NCBI GenBank assembly: GCA_945898095.1
Contig: CAMDHE010000006.1
Location: 1 to 64,000, forward strand
Direction of reading: 5' to 3'
Source: Roseateles toxinivorans
GTDB lineage: Bacteria > Pseudomonadota > Gammaproteobacteria > Burkholderiales > Burkholderiaceae_C
Length of the DNA stretch: 64,000 nt
Shown: positions 1 through 10,274 of the stretch, piece by piece
How the letters are laid out: every line of letters starts with the position of its first letter
Position numbering within the stretch: the stretch's first letter is position 1
The notes under the pieces: model-generated
What the model saw: the letters and a program-made list of their open reading frames with translations, nothing else
Database searches by the model: none
What the model was told of the DNA's origin: nothing
Translations under genes and position numbers: made by a program

Positions 1-563
1 GTGGGGCGCACGCGGCCTTGCGCCGTATCGACCAGGATGCGGTACAACTCCAGCGCGCGGGGCACGAGGTCGGTATGTGGGTACTCCTTGAAGCCGACGA
101 TGGCATCGGCCGAGCTGCGCATCAATTCGGTGAAGTGGCAGTGCAGGTCCAGCTCGGCACCGATCGTTACCTGCGGGCCGACGATGGCGCGCACCCGGGA
201 CAGCAGGTCGCCTTCGCAATCGTCATAGCCCTCGGCCACCATGGCGCCGTGCAGGAAGAGTTGCACCACATCCACCGGCAGCGCGGTACGCAGGTCCTCC
301 AGGATCTGGTCGCGCAGGTCTTCATACACGGCGCGCACGGTGCGGCCCGACGGCTGTGCGAAGGCGGCCACGCTTTCCACCAGGGAGTGGCCTTCGGCTT
401 CGGCGGCATCACGCAGGCAGCGCAACAGCGCGCCGCCGCCTTCGGGCGCCTGGCTGCTCGCGTCGCCGCGGTAGATGCCATATTCCTCGAAGCTGCCGCG
501 CCCGGTGGGGGCTGCAGCGAAGGTGTTGGTCTCGGTGGACAGCGATGCGGCAAAGAATTTCAT
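1..563 (-). CDS. M81 family metallopeptidase (MlrC-like), N-terminal part, truncated by window edge
   Basis: Minus-strand frame from ATG at 563 reads MKFFAASLSTETNTFAAAPTGRGSFEEYGIYRG..., then LPVDVVQLFLHGAMVAEGYDDCEGDLLSRVRAIVGPQVTIGAELDLHCHFT, typical of M81/MlrC (TETNTF, HGAM, DLHCH). Confidence 0.85.
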   Translation of the reverse strand, partial: MKFFAASLSTETNTFAAAPTGRGSFEEYGIYRGDASSQAPEGGGALLRCLRDAAEAEGHSLVESVAAFAQPSGRTVRAVYEDLRDQILEDLRTALPVDVVQLFLHGAMVAEGYDDCEGDLLSRVRAIVGPQVTIGAELDLHCHFTELMRSSADAIVGFKEYPHTDLVPRALELYRILVDTAQGRVRP

Positions 564-612
564 GGTCGTGTCGCTCGAGCGCAGGGCTCAAGAAAGTGGT
601 GGAAGGCGCTGT

Positions 613-1692
613 TCAGCGCAGGGCATTGTGAAGAATGACAGCCAATCGGCCCATCAGGCCGGCCTGTTCGGGTGAGCCTGCAGTGTGAGCATTGCACTCG
701 ACCTGGTTGTAGGCCGTCACCAGGGTGGCATCGTGGGCCGGGAAGTAGGCTGCGCCAATGCCCCAGAAGCCGCCGTGCCCCCAGCAGGACTCGCTGCCCC
801 AGCAGCGCCCGCGCAGCAGGGCCGAATGCAGAAAGTCGCCAGGCTTGAAACGCACGCTTGGGGTCATCAAGGCCATGGCCAGCGTTTGCGCTTGGTCGAA
901 CAACTCGCCGCGCAGCAGGGCGCGCAAGAAGGTGGCGATTTCCTGAGTGGTCGAGATCAGTCCGCCACCGCCGTACATATCGCAGGATGCGTCCACTTCC
1001 AGACCGTCCCAGTCGCCGATGTATTGATGCGCGCGGAGCTGTCCGGGTGGCTTGGCTTCCAGGGTCTCGAAGTGAGTCTGCTTCAAGCCGAGTCGTTTGA
1101 AGTCAAGTTGTTCGCGGATGACCGCCGGCAAGGGCTGGCCGCTCACGCCTTCGATGATCTCGCCCAGCAGGATGAAGCCGGTGTCGGAGTAGCTGAACTC
1201 ACGCCCCAGTTCAGCGACGGGGCCGCCGAGTTGCATGGCGAAATCGATCTGCGCCGCCCGCGTCCAGCGCCGCTGCGGGGCCGCCTTGATGGCCTGCATA
1301 TAGTTTTCGCTGGCGGCGTGGTCCACCAGGCCGCTGGTGTGGGTGAGCAGATGGAACAGGGTGATGCGCTCGGGCGCATGGCCGGCGCTGCGCAGGGCGG
1401 CAGCACTGGCAGGTAGCAGTCGAGCCTCGATCGGCTCGAACAAGTTCAGACGCCCCTGCTCGATCAGGCGCATCACGGTGGCTGCGGTATAGACCTTGGT
1501 GACGCTGGCTATCCGGAAGGCGTGTTCAGGGGTCAGTGCCTCTTGGCTGCCGCGTCGGGCCAGCCCGCAGGCGCCCGACCAGGCGAACCCCTGCTTGGGT
1601 AGTTCCACCGTTGCCATGATGCCCGGCAGGCTGGGATCGAGGGCCAGGCTGCGCTCGATCTCGGCCTGCAGCAGTTGGTGGAGGTGCTTCAT
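613..1692 (-). CDS. serine hydrolase, beta-lactamase fold (class C/S12-like), no obvious signal peptide
   Basis: 359 aa ORF with SVTK, YSDTG and HGG motifs. Confidence 0.85.
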   Translation of the reverse strand: MKHLHQLLQAEIERSLALDPSLPGIMATVELPKQGFAWSGACGLARRGSQEALTPEHAFRIASVTKVYTAATVMRLIEQGRLNLFEPIEARLLPASAAALRSAGHAPERITLFHLLTHTSGLVDHAASENYMQAIKAAPQRRWTRAAQIDFAMQLGGPVAELGREFSYSDTGFILLGEIIEGVSGQPLPAVIREQLDFKRLGLKQTHFETLEAKPPGQLRAHQYIGDWDGLEVDASCDMYGGGGLISTTQEIATFLRALLRGELFDQAQTLAMALMTPSVRFKPGDFLHSALLRGRCWGSESCWGHGGFWGIGAAYFPAHDATLVTAYNQVECNAHTAGSPEQAGLMGRLAVILHNALR

Positions 1693-1704
1693 AGGGCGAG
1701 AGGC

Positions 1705-3423
1705 TTAGGCCGGCAGGCGCTTGAATCGCAGTTGTCGGGCGCGAGTTGTGCTGAAGTGAAAGCCTGCGACCATGTCGCCGTCCCATTCGACGTTCAATGC
1801 GGAGGTGCCGGGCAACAACAGGTCGCGCACGGTCAGGCGGAACACAGATTTGCTGGCCGCCTCGAGCACCATGTGGCGGGTGCCATAGCCACCGACCATG
1901 TGCAGGGTCAGCGTATCGCCTTCAAAGGCGATCTCGGCTTGGGCATCGAGGTCATCGCTGCGATAACCCCCCACCAGCGGCAGTCCGACTTTCGCCGTCG
2001 CGGGCGGTTTGGCCGGTAGGCGCTTGAGCCGCGATACATGGCCGCAGACAGAGATTGGGATCACCGCTGGGGCCTTGCCCTGTGCATTGGCCGCGAGGTC
2101 CTTGACATTGAAGCTGAAGGGCCCCATCGCGGCATCCTCGAAAGCAATGCGAATCTGCGTGACTTCATCGCGCCACATCGGCGCCGGGGGTGAGAAGAGC
2201 ATGGAGCCGCCGAGCTTGCCGCCGACATCGGCGAAGCCGAAGGCGATGCCGTCTTCGCCGATGTAATGGGTTCCGGCGAGATGCTCGTAATCCTTGAAAT
2301 CAGCCATCTTGGGTGCGACGTCGCCGATCACCTGTTCGGAAAGCAGCGTGTCGATGATGCGCTTGGACAGCTCTATGTGGTTCACCAAGCCGCCGTTGGT
2401 GATGATGATGATGTCCAGGCCTTGTGCCGGCACGGTCAGCATCTGGCACATCCCGCCGATTACTGCACCGTGGTGGTAAATGGTTTCCAGGCCGCGGTAG
2501 TCGTGACGAAACAGACCCAGGGCGTAGGGTGTGGTCAGCCCGTTGTTGAGCGTGGCCGTGGTCGTCATCTGGCGCCAGGTTTCGGCGCTGCCCACCACCT
2601 TGCTCGGCGCGCGCAGGTGGGCCAGCCAGCGCAGCATGTCGTCCACGGTGGAGACGATGCTGCCTTCGCCGCGCATCTCTTCGGTCATGAAAATGCCGCG
2701 GCGCCAGGCGATGGTGCCGGCCGGCCCCGGCCGCGCCACATGCAGCGTGGCCATGCCGGGCAGGATCTCCAGGTCACTGGTCACGCAGGTGGTGTCATTC
2801 ATGCTCAGCGGCGTAAAGATGCGCTCATGCAGGAACTGCTCGAAGGGCATGCCGCTGACACGGTCGACGACGATCGACAGCAGATGGAAGCTGCCGTTGC
2901 AGTAAAGCTGGAATTCGCCCGGCGCGAAGTTGGCGCCGGTCTGCTGTACCTGCGCGGCAAAGGCCTTGCCCGTGGGTTGCGTGTTCATGCCGCCACCGGT
3001 GGTTTCGATGTCGACATAACAGCGGTAGCCGCTGGTGTGGTTCATCAACTGCCGCAATGTGGGCACGCCCAGCAAGCTGGGCAACTCGGGCAGGTAGCGC
3101 GTCACCGGCGCATCGGCGTCGAGCTTGCCTTCTTCGGCCAGCAGCAGGATGGCCAGGCAAGTGAAGTGCTTGGTGACCGAGCCGATGCGCATGCGCGTAG
3201 CCGGCGTGTTGGCCACCGCATGTTCGATGCTGGCCAGGCCGAAGCCACGGCGGTAGACCGTCTTGCCCTTGAGCGAAACGCCGACAACCAGTCCTGGTGC
3301 GTCGCTTCGGTTGACACTGGCGAAAAGCTCGTCCAGCGCGGCCATGGTTGTCTTCGCTGGGGCCATTGGGGCCATTGGGGTCGCTGAGGGCGTTGATGTC
3401 TTGCGCTTCTTGGTCGTAGCCAA
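1705..3423 (-). CDS. D-aminopeptidase-like serine hydrolase (beta-lactamase domain plus C-terminal extra domains)
   Basis: 572 aa ORF; SVTKHF, YCNGSFHLL, HHGAVIGG; long C-terminal extension as in DAP-type proteins. Confidence 0.8.
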   Translation of the reverse strand: MATTKKRKTSTPSATPMAPMAPAKTTMAALDELFASVNRSDAPGLVVGVSLKGKTVYRRGFGLASIEHAVANTPATRMRIGSVTKHFTCLAILLLAEEGKLDADAPVTRYLPELPSLLGVPTLRQLMNHTSGYRCYVDIETTGGGMNTQPTGKAFAAQVQQTGANFAPGEFQLYCNGSFHLLSIVVDRVSGMPFEQFLHERIFTPLSMNDTTCVTSDLEILPGMATLHVARPGPAGTIAWRRGIFMTEEMRGEGSIVSTVDDMLRWLAHLRAPSKVVGSAETWRQMTTTATLNNGLTTPYALGLFRHDYRGLETIYHHGAVIGGMCQMLTVPAQGLDIIIITNGGLVNHIELSKRIIDTLLSEQVIGDVAPKMADFKDYEHLAGTHYIGEDGIAFGFADVGGKLGGSMLFSPPAPMWRDEVTQIRIAFEDAAMGPFSFNVKDLAANAQGKAPAVIPISVCGHVSRLKRLPAKPPATAKVGLPLVGGYRSDDLDAQAEIAFEGDTLTLHMVGGYGTRHMVLEAASKSVFRLTVRDLLLPGTSALNVEWDGDMVAGFHFSTTRARQLRFKRLPA

Positions 3424-3455
3424 ACCGCTCTCCTGTGTTTGCTTGGTGGGGGCGT

Positions 3456-5153
3456 TCAGTCCGGTTGGCGCACGAACTGCAGGCGTCTGGCCCGGCCCGA
3501 ACTCACGCGGAAGCTTTCAACCTGCAAGCCCGGCATTTCCACCGTCAGGGCATGGAAGCCTGGCATCATGGGGTCGAGCGCGGTCAGCCCGAAGGCGGCA
3601 TCCGAGTAGGGCTGGATGGTAAACGCACGCCCAGCCAGGGTGCCGAAGATGCGCAAGAGGAGTTGCTCGCCCTCGACGGCGATCAGTGCATCGGCATTCA
3701 AGTCGTGGCAGCGGTAGCGGCCCATCAAAGGCTGGCTGGCTTCAGCCAACGTGGGGCCTGTCGCCGGCAGCAGCTTGAGGCGCTCGATGTTGCCGGTGTC
3801 GGTGACAGCCAACTCCTCAGGCGCACCGCCGTCCGGCCCCGGTGCCAGGTCAGCGACGCGGAACTCGATGGGACCCAGGCCCGCCTCTTCCATCCGAAAG
3901 CCGATGACCTCGCCGCGGTCGCGCAGGATCGGGAAGGGCGGCGAGCTCAGGAACGACAGGCCCAGCATGCCGCCCGCATCGCCAAAGCCATACAACATGC
4001 CCGAGCTGCCGTGGTAGCGGGCGCCAAACAGGTGTGGGTAGGGCTCGCTCTTGGCCATCGCCACGGCCGTGCCCACCAGATGCTCGCCCAGCAGCGCATC
4101 GATGATGTCCCAACCCGCCTGCACCGGGTTGAACATCGCGCCGTTGGTCATCACGATGATGTCCAGCTGATGTGCGGGCACCGTCACCATCTGCGTGCCC
4201 ACGCCATTGAGCCCACCGCCATGTTGGATGACTTCCACACCGCGGTACAGCTGGCGATTCAGCCCGCAAGCGTAGGGCGTGACCTGCCCGTTGTTGAGCG
4301 TGGCCACAGTCAGCATCTGCTGCCAGGTCGCATCGCTGCCGACCAGGTGCTCGGGGCCGCGCAGGTGCGCCAGCCAGCGCAGCATGTCATCGACTGTGGT
4401 GACGATGGCCCCGGCGCCACGGTTGTCGTCGATGGGCGTGATGCCGCGCTGCCAGCTGCCGTCCGGCCCCATCGCGTGGAAGGTGGCAATGCCCGGCACG
4501 ATCATCATGTCGTTGGGCACCGACTGGGTGTCGACCATGCCCAGCGGCTTGAAGATGCGCTCCAGCATGAACTGCTCGAAGCTCTTGCCGCTGGCGCGGG
4601 CGATGGCCTCGGACAGCAGTTCATAGCCGCCGTTGTTGTAGAGCTGACTGTCGCCCGGAGCGAAGTTCACGTCGGTCTGGCGAAACTGCATCGCCAGGCC
4701 CCAGCCCTTGTCGAGCTTGGCCATGCCGCTGACATAAGCCATGTCCATGAAGCAGCGGTAGCCGCTGGTGTGGGTCATGAACTGGCGCAGCGTTGGCATG
4801 CCTTGCAAGGCCGGCAACTCGGGCAGGATCTTGTTGGCCGGCGCGTCCAGGTCCAGCTTGCCTTCTTCGGCCAGCACAAACGCGGCCAGGCAGGTGAAAT
4901 GCTTGGTGATGGATGCCAGCCGCATGCGGGTGCGCGGCGTGTTGATCACGGCGTGCTCGATGCTGGCCAAGCCGAAACCGCGGCGGTAGAGCAGTTGGCC
5001 GTGCTGCGCCACACCCACCACCAAACCGGGACCGTCAGAGCGGTTCACGCTTTCGAAGATTGCATCCAGCGCGGCAACGCCGCTCTTCGGTGGGATCGGG
5101 GCCTCGTTCATCGTGTTGGCGGCCGCGTTGGGCGCTGCCTTCTGGGTTGTCAT
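3456..5153 (-). CDS. D-aminopeptidase-like serine hydrolase, paralogue of the preceding gene
   Basis: 565 aa ORF; SITKHF, YNNGGYELL, HGGGLNG; collinear similarity with 1705-3423. Confidence 0.8.
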   Translation of the reverse strand: MTTQKAAPNAAANTMNEAPIPPKSGVAALDAIFESVNRSDGPGLVVGVAQHGQLLYRRGFGLASIEHAVINTPRTRMRLASITKHFTCLAAFVLAEEGKLDLDAPANKILPELPALQGMPTLRQFMTHTSGYRCFMDMAYVSGMAKLDKGWGLAMQFRQTDVNFAPGDSQLYNNGGYELLSEAIARASGKSFEQFMLERIFKPLGMVDTQSVPNDMMIVPGIATFHAMGPDGSWQRGITPIDDNRGAGAIVTTVDDMLRWLAHLRGPEHLVGSDATWQQMLTVATLNNGQVTPYACGLNRQLYRGVEVIQHGGGLNGVGTQMVTVPAHQLDIIVMTNGAMFNPVQAGWDIIDALLGEHLVGTAVAMAKSEPYPHLFGARYHGSSGMLYGFGDAGGMLGLSFLSSPPFPILRDRGEVIGFRMEEAGLGPIEFRVADLAPGPDGGAPEELAVTDTGNIERLKLLPATGPTLAEASQPLMGRYRCHDLNADALIAVEGEQLLLRIFGTLAGRAFTIQPYSDAAFGLTALDPMMPGFHALTVEMPGLQVESFRVSSGRARRLQFVRQPD

Positions 5154-5154
5154 T

Positions 5155-6576
5155 TCAAGCTTTCGCGGGTTCGGTCATGGTGCTTTCGATCGCGCTGTGC
5201 TCTTCGTCTATCAGCTCCACGGCGTGCTTGGTCTTCATATAGTGCTCTTCACAAAGGAACAGCAGCAGCGCACCGACCGCCAGGCAGGGCGCGGCAACGA
5301 TGGCAGCCGAGAGAATCAGACCATTGGGTAGATGCTTCAACTGGTCGGAGATCAGGCCCACGATCGGTGGCGCCGCGGCACCGCATGCGGAAATCATCAC
5401 CGCCAAGGCGGCAAACAGGCGTGCCCGCAGAAGCCGTGGAGCCACCGTCTGGATGACGGTCGGGTAGATCATCGTCGCGCCGATCAGCAAGGTGACATAC
5501 ACGCCGTGAATCGTGTACATATGCCAGGCCTGGGTGGCAAAAGTCATGGCCGTGAACGAGAGCGCAGCCCACAGGCTGGATATCCAGAGCACCCGGACGT
5601 TCAGCCTCGGGCCGACTCGCGGGCTGAAGTAGCGCAGCCCATAGACGCTGATCAGGAAACCGGCCGCCGTGGCGGCCAGGCCGATGGCTCCGAGCGTGGC
5701 ACCCAGTTGCTGCGGCGTCTGCATAAAGACCCGCTGGTAGATGACGGCGAGCCAACCGTTCACCGAGGCAAAGCCCAGCATCACGGCCATCAGGCCGGTG
5801 ATCAGGTAGGTGAAGGTCTGACGGTGCTGCCGCAGGTAAGGCAGCAGCTCCGGCACGACCACCGGGTCGGCTGCTGCTGCCACCATGTCGGGCACCGCCA
5901 CAGCCGGGTCCGACGGGTCTGCCTTGGCGCGCCGTCGTGCGGCGATGGTCAAGACCAGCAACACCATCAACGGCGCAGGCAAGGCCACGGCAAAGAAGGC
6001 AAGCCGCCAGTCGTCGATGCCGGCCATCGACTCAGGCAGATAGGGCCGAACGGCATACATCGCACCGACAATAGCGCCCGTCAGGCCAAGGCCCAGCGCG
6101 CTGACGGTGGTGTGCGAGACAGCGAAGATGGAATTCGCCATCTGTCGCCGCTTGGGCTTGAAGAGGTCCGGGATCAGCGAGTTCGTGATCGGCCCCAGCC
6201 CCGCCTCGCCCGCGCCGACCAGCGCACTGCCGATGACCAACTGCCAGTAGTTCTGCGACATGCCAGAGCCGACGACGGCCAGGCTCCAGAAAATGATGCA
6301 GCCCGCCAGCACCAAGCGGCGGTCGTAGCGATCAGCCAGCCATCCGAGCGGGTAGCTCACGATGCCGACCGTCACCGCAACCGCCGTGCCCTGGAGGAAC
6401 CCGAGCTGGAAGTCCGACAGGTTCAAAGCCTTGCGGATGGTCTCGGCCTGCAGGGTGAGGACGCCGCGGTCCAGTACGGCGAACAACATCACCAGGGTCA
6501 GGACCCCCAGCGACCACCAGGCCGCGCGCTCGGAAACGCTGGTGGCGCTCGGGGCGATGGTCGAAGGTTCGCTCAT
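5155..6576 (-). CDS. MFS transporter
   Basis: 473 aa, ~12 hydrophobic segments, GWLADRYDRR motif after TM2. Confidence 0.85.
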   Translation of the reverse strand: MSEPSTIAPSATSVSERAAWWSLGVLTLVMLFAVLDRGVLTLQAETIRKALNLSDFQLGFLQGTAVAVTVGIVSYPLGWLADRYDRRLVLAGCIIFWSLAVVGSGMSQNYWQLVIGSALVGAGEAGLGPITNSLIPDLFKPKRRQMANSIFAVSHTTVSALGLGLTGAIVGAMYAVRPYLPESMAGIDDWRLAFFAVALPAPLMVLLVLTIAARRRAKADPSDPAVAVPDMVAAAADPVVVPELLPYLRQHRQTFTYLITGLMAVMLGFASVNGWLAVIYQRVFMQTPQQLGATLGAIGLAATAAGFLISVYGLRYFSPRVGPRLNVRVLWISSLWAALSFTAMTFATQAWHMYTIHGVYVTLLIGATMIYPTVIQTVAPRLLRARLFAALAVMISACGAAAPPIVGLISDQLKHLPNGLILSAAIVAAPCLAVGALLLFLCEEHYMKTKHAVELIDEEHSAIESTMTEPAKA

Positions 6577-6586
6577 CGCCGCCGCT

Positions 6587-8836
6587 TTAGAACGACGAGT
6601 TCAGGTTCAAGCCCACCGTGCGCGGCGTGATGACCTGCATATAGGTGCGCCCAGCTGCCTGCAACGATTCGCCGGTGTGTGCGCCCATCAGCCCGCGCTT
6701 GTCGGTGAGGTTGCGCACGTACAGACCGAGGTCGAAACGTCCCAGCTTGACACCGCCTGACAGGTCCAGACGGGTATAAGCCGGCAGCACATAGTTCGGC
6801 GACTTCGTGGAGGTCGGAAAGCTCGAATTGCGGTCGCCTTGGTATGCCACGCTGAGACCTGCAAAGGCGGAGTTGCCCGCCAATTCGAAGGCGTAGCGCG
6901 AGGTGATGGTGAAGGCCGTCTTGGGCGAGTTCGGCAGACGATCCCCGGCCTTGCCGCCCAATCCTGGCGAGTCGGTCAGCAACTGGGGGTCCATCAGCGA
7001 CAGCGCCGCACCCAGGCTCAAGCCATTCAACGGGCGCAGGCTGACGGAAGCCTCGATGCCGCGGATGCGGGCCTTGCCCAGGTTGGTGGTGTACCCCTGG
7101 ACGGGGCCCTGGACGAATTGCTGCAAGTCCTTCCACTCCGTGTCGAAAACAGCCACTTCGGCCGTGGCCTTGGCCTGCGGGAAGCTGGCCTTCCAGCCTG
7201 CTTCGTAGGTCCAGACACTGTCGGTGTTGTAGCTGTCTGGTGTGCCGGGCACCGGTACGCCCTTGACGTCCAAAGCCCCTGAATTGGCGCCGCCCGGGCG
7301 GTAGCCGCTCGCGGCACGCGCGTACACATTGCTGTCGGACGTCAGCCGGTACTTGGCCGTCAACAGGTAGGTCGTCGGCTGTTCGTTGAAGGTGATGATC
7401 TTGGTCGCTGCGCCGGCCTGCTTGACCGTGTCGGTCTGGTCAGTCTTGGACAGGCGCAGCCCCCCCGTGAGGGCTAGAGCGGATGTGGCGTTCCACGTCA
7501 AGTTGCCGTACAGGGCCGATTCTTTGCGCTCGCGGATGCCGCTGGTTTCGCCGAATGGAATGTCCTTCCCGCCCATGCCGCCGGTGAGAACTTCGCGTGA
7601 GTTCTGCTCATTCTTGTCAAAGTAGAGCCCGGCCAGCCATTCGAAGGTGCCAGCAGTCTGCGAAACCAGCCTGAACTCCTGGCTCGACTTGCTGCCGCTT
7701 TCGATGCTGTCGGACTTTGCACTGTCCAGGCCGTAGGCGCCGGCCAGCGAGCCGAAGTCGGTGGTCAGCGTGTCGCTGGACTTCTGCGACGAGGAGATGG
7801 CCGTCAGCTTCGCAAAGCCCAGGTCGTAATCGACCGCCGCCGAGTAGACGTCGCGCTGGTCGTGGCGCGGCTCTCCGATGCTGAGCACGGTGTAGTCAAG
7901 ATCACCGGCCATCGGCGCGCGGGTGGCGAATTTGTAGACCACCCGGCTATTGCCGTCGGCATTGATGGTTTGTGTCAAAGCCGTGAGCTTGATGCTTAGC
8001 TTTGGCGTCGGCGTCACCAGCAGGCTGACGCGGCCGCCCTGGGACTCCTTGCTGTTGACCCCCACCTTGTTCACGCGCCCGCTGGCGTTGACCCAGCCCG
8101 CGTCCTTGGTGCCGAACGCTGCCACCCGCAGGGCGGCGAAGTCCTTGCTCAGCGGCACGTTGATGACCGCAGTCGCCTGGGAGTTCGTGCCGTCTCCATG
8201 TTGCGTCTGCGACAAGCCCAAGCCCACCTTGCCGGACAACTCTTGGGTATCCGCTTCATTGCTGATGTACTTGATGACGCCGCCCATGGCGGAGGCGCCG
8301 TACAGTGTGCCTTGTGGGCCACGCAAGATCTCGAAGCGCGCGAGATCCAGCAGGCTGAAGTCGAAGTTAACCCCCGGCGCGATCGGCGTGTCGTCGAGAT
8401 AGACCGAGACCGGCGAATTGCTGTCGATGCCCGCTGTGAGGCCGCGGATGATGATGTTGCCGCAGCTGTCGCAGACGTTGGCGTTCTGCAACACGACCCC
8501 CGGCACCGCAGCCAGATAGTCATTCAGAGTCTTGGCCCCCTCGGCTTGGAGACGCTCAGCGTCAACCGAAGCCATGGACAGGGGAACTTCCCGGATCAAT
8601 TCGCGGCGGCGCGTCGCCGAAACCGTGACAGTATTCAGCGTGACGACACCCTGGCTCTTGGCCTCGCTGGCTGTCTTGTCGGCCGCTTTGGCCGCCTCCG
8701 CAGCAACTTGCTCACTGCTTTGGGCGTAGGCTACATTGATCGCTGCCGAAACCAGACTCATCGCAAGCCAGGGAGCAGCATGGCGTGAAATCATCTTGAG
8801 TCTTCCCATCTTGGGCGTTCGCTTGAATTCGTTCAT
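6587..8836 (-). CDS. TonB-dependent receptor
   Basis: 749 aa with signal-like N-terminus, plug (VTVSATRRRELIREVPLSMASVDAERL, IIIRGLTAG) and C-terminal beta-strand ending in F. Confidence 0.9.
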   Translation of the reverse strand: MNEFKRTPKMGRLKMISRHAAPWLAMSLVSAAINVAYAQSSEQVAAEAAKAADKTASEAKSQGVVTLNTVTVSATRRRELIREVPLSMASVDAERLQAEGAKTLNDYLAAVPGVVLQNANVCDSCGNIIIRGLTAGIDSNSPVSVYLDDTPIAPGVNFDFSLLDLARFEILRGPQGTLYGASAMGGVIKYISNEADTQELSGKVGLGLSQTQHGDGTNSQATAVINVPLSKDFAALRVAAFGTKDAGWVNASGRVNKVGVNSKESQGGRVSLLVTPTPKLSIKLTALTQTINADGNSRVVYKFATRAPMAGDLDYTVLSIGEPRHDQRDVYSAAVDYDLGFAKLTAISSSQKSSDTLTTDFGSLAGAYGLDSAKSDSIESGSKSSQEFRLVSQTAGTFEWLAGLYFDKNEQNSREVLTGGMGGKDIPFGETSGIRERKESALYGNLTWNATSALALTGGLRLSKTDQTDTVKQAGAATKIITFNEQPTTYLLTAKYRLTSDSNVYARAASGYRPGGANSGALDVKGVPVPGTPDSYNTDSVWTYEAGWKASFPQAKATAEVAVFDTEWKDLQQFVQGPVQGYTTNLGKARIRGIEASVSLRPLNGLSLGAALSLMDPQLLTDSPGLGGKAGDRLPNSPKTAFTITSRYAFELAGNSAFAGLSVAYQGDRNSSFPTSTKSPNYVLPAYTRLDLSGGVKLGRFDLGLYVRNLTDKRGLMGAHTGESLQAAGRTYMQVITPRTVGLNLNSSF

Positions 8837-9084
8837 CGGGACATCCTCTTTGACTTTGAACAGTCGTAGTTTGTGGGTGAATCAGCTTGAGGCATGACCC
8901 ACCATCGGCGGTCAAAGCGGTCAAGCATCAGGCCCAAAGCCTGACCGACGAACGGTACTTTCAAGTCGGCCGTAAGGCTTTCGGCTGCACAACAAAAACT
9001 TATGCGAGTTCACCGAACCATTGCTTCTTTCGAAAAAGCCTCATGACAACCCCTAAGGGTTTGCCTGAGTGACCAACTTTGGCC

Positions 9085-10221
9085 TTACTGCCCCAACGAA
9101 ACTTTGATGGGAGCGCGGTGCCGCATGTACTCGCGGGGCGACATGCCCAGGTGGCCGGAGAAGGCTGCGGCAAAGTTGCTTTGGTGTGCGTAGCCGACCC
9201 GTTCGGCCACCTCGGCCACGCTCAGTTTTCCTTCCAGCAGCAGTTGCTGCGCCTCTCGCATGCGTCGTTCCAGGCAGTATCCGGCCATGGTGATGCCAAA
9301 GGCCGCCTTGAAGGCGGCCTGAAGCTTGTTGGGATTGGCGCCAAGCTCGTGTGCCAATTCATTGAACAGAGGCGGATCTCGGTATTGGCTGGTCAAACGT
9401 TCATGTGCCAGCTGAGCCAGGTCGACGGCACGCCAGCCCAAGGGTGTTTTTCGGGCCGGCATGCCGGCCGGCCCCGACCGTTCCACGGCCGGCGTGCGGT
9501 GAATCGCGTCGATCATGTAAGCGACCAATTCGGCCATCCGTCCGGCGTACTGCAGCGCGCGCATCTCCCCCTCCAGGGGGCTGTCGATGGTGTCGGCGAC
9601 GAGGTTGGCGACCCTGTGGTCGAGTGGGAGTGACACCACCCGCCCGAATGCCGCCGTGCCGGCCAGGGCATCCTGGATCTCCGGGGGGAGGTCGTCCCTT
9701 TGCAGGCCGTAGGCATCGGCCAAGGCTGAAGATCGGAAGATGCCATTGACCCCCTGTTGCCGCACGCCGCCTTTGCCATCGACGGTGATTTGCATGCCCT
9801 TGGGCATGCACACCAGGGTGAGCTCGGGCCGATTGAAGATGATGGGTGGGGACGTTGCCTCCTTGAACAGGACGTCGCAGCTTAGCGAAGCGCGCAGCAG
9901 AATCAGCGGTTCGTCGGCCAGATAGACGCGCCGCCGCAAGGCGGGCAGCACAAAGTTGTTCACATCGATCTCGACGCCGTTGTCGTAGCGCACCACATCG
10001 GCAACGCCAGTGCCGCCGACGACGTTCAGGTGCATGCGGACGCCTTGGCGGGAAAAACGCGTCAACAGGCCACTGCCCTCGCCGCTTCGAAAGGCTTCGG
10101 ATTCGAAGCCCAGATCAAAGCGGGAATCCGAGGTTCTGGTGGGCTTTTCTTCATGCATGGCCCACCAATTGGCGGGCTCGGGCGGCATCGTTCGGTCGTT
10201 TCCCATTTGGTGAACTTCCAT
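9085..10221 (-). CDS. AraC family transcriptional regulator
   Basis: 378 aa; C-terminal double HTH with VAEVAERVGYAHQSNFAAAFSGHLGMSPREYMR. Confidence 0.9.
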   Translation of the reverse strand: MEVHQMGNDRTMPPEPANWWAMHEEKPTRTSDSRFDLGFESEAFRSGEGSGLLTRFSRQGVRMHLNVVGGTGVADVVRYDNGVEIDVNNFVLPALRRRVYLADEPLILLRASLSCDVLFKEATSPPIIFNRPELTLVCMPKGMQITVDGKGGVRQQGVNGIFRSSALADAYGLQRDDLPPEIQDALAGTAAFGRVVSLPLDHRVANLVADTIDSPLEGEMRALQYAGRMAELVAYMIDAIHRTPAVERSGPAGMPARKTPLGWRAVDLAQLAHERLTSQYRDPPLFNELAHELGANPNKLQAAFKAAFGITMAGYCLERRMREAQQLLLEGKLSVAEVAERVGYAHQSNFAAAFSGHLGMSPREYMRHRAPIKVSLGQ

Positions 10222-10274
10222 AAATAAAACTCTGTTAATGCTAACCGAGCGTCAGAGGGCAAGTCTAGAGTCCT

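Noticed and set aside
2266-3387. 373-aa plus-strand ORF antisense to the D-aminopeptidase gene
   Set aside because: GC-rich shadow ORF; the minus-strand frame has clear catalytic motifs.
3435-5456. 673-aa plus-strand ORF
   Set aside because: Antisense to the second D-aminopeptidase-like gene; composition (H/Q/R-rich) is typical of a shadow frame.
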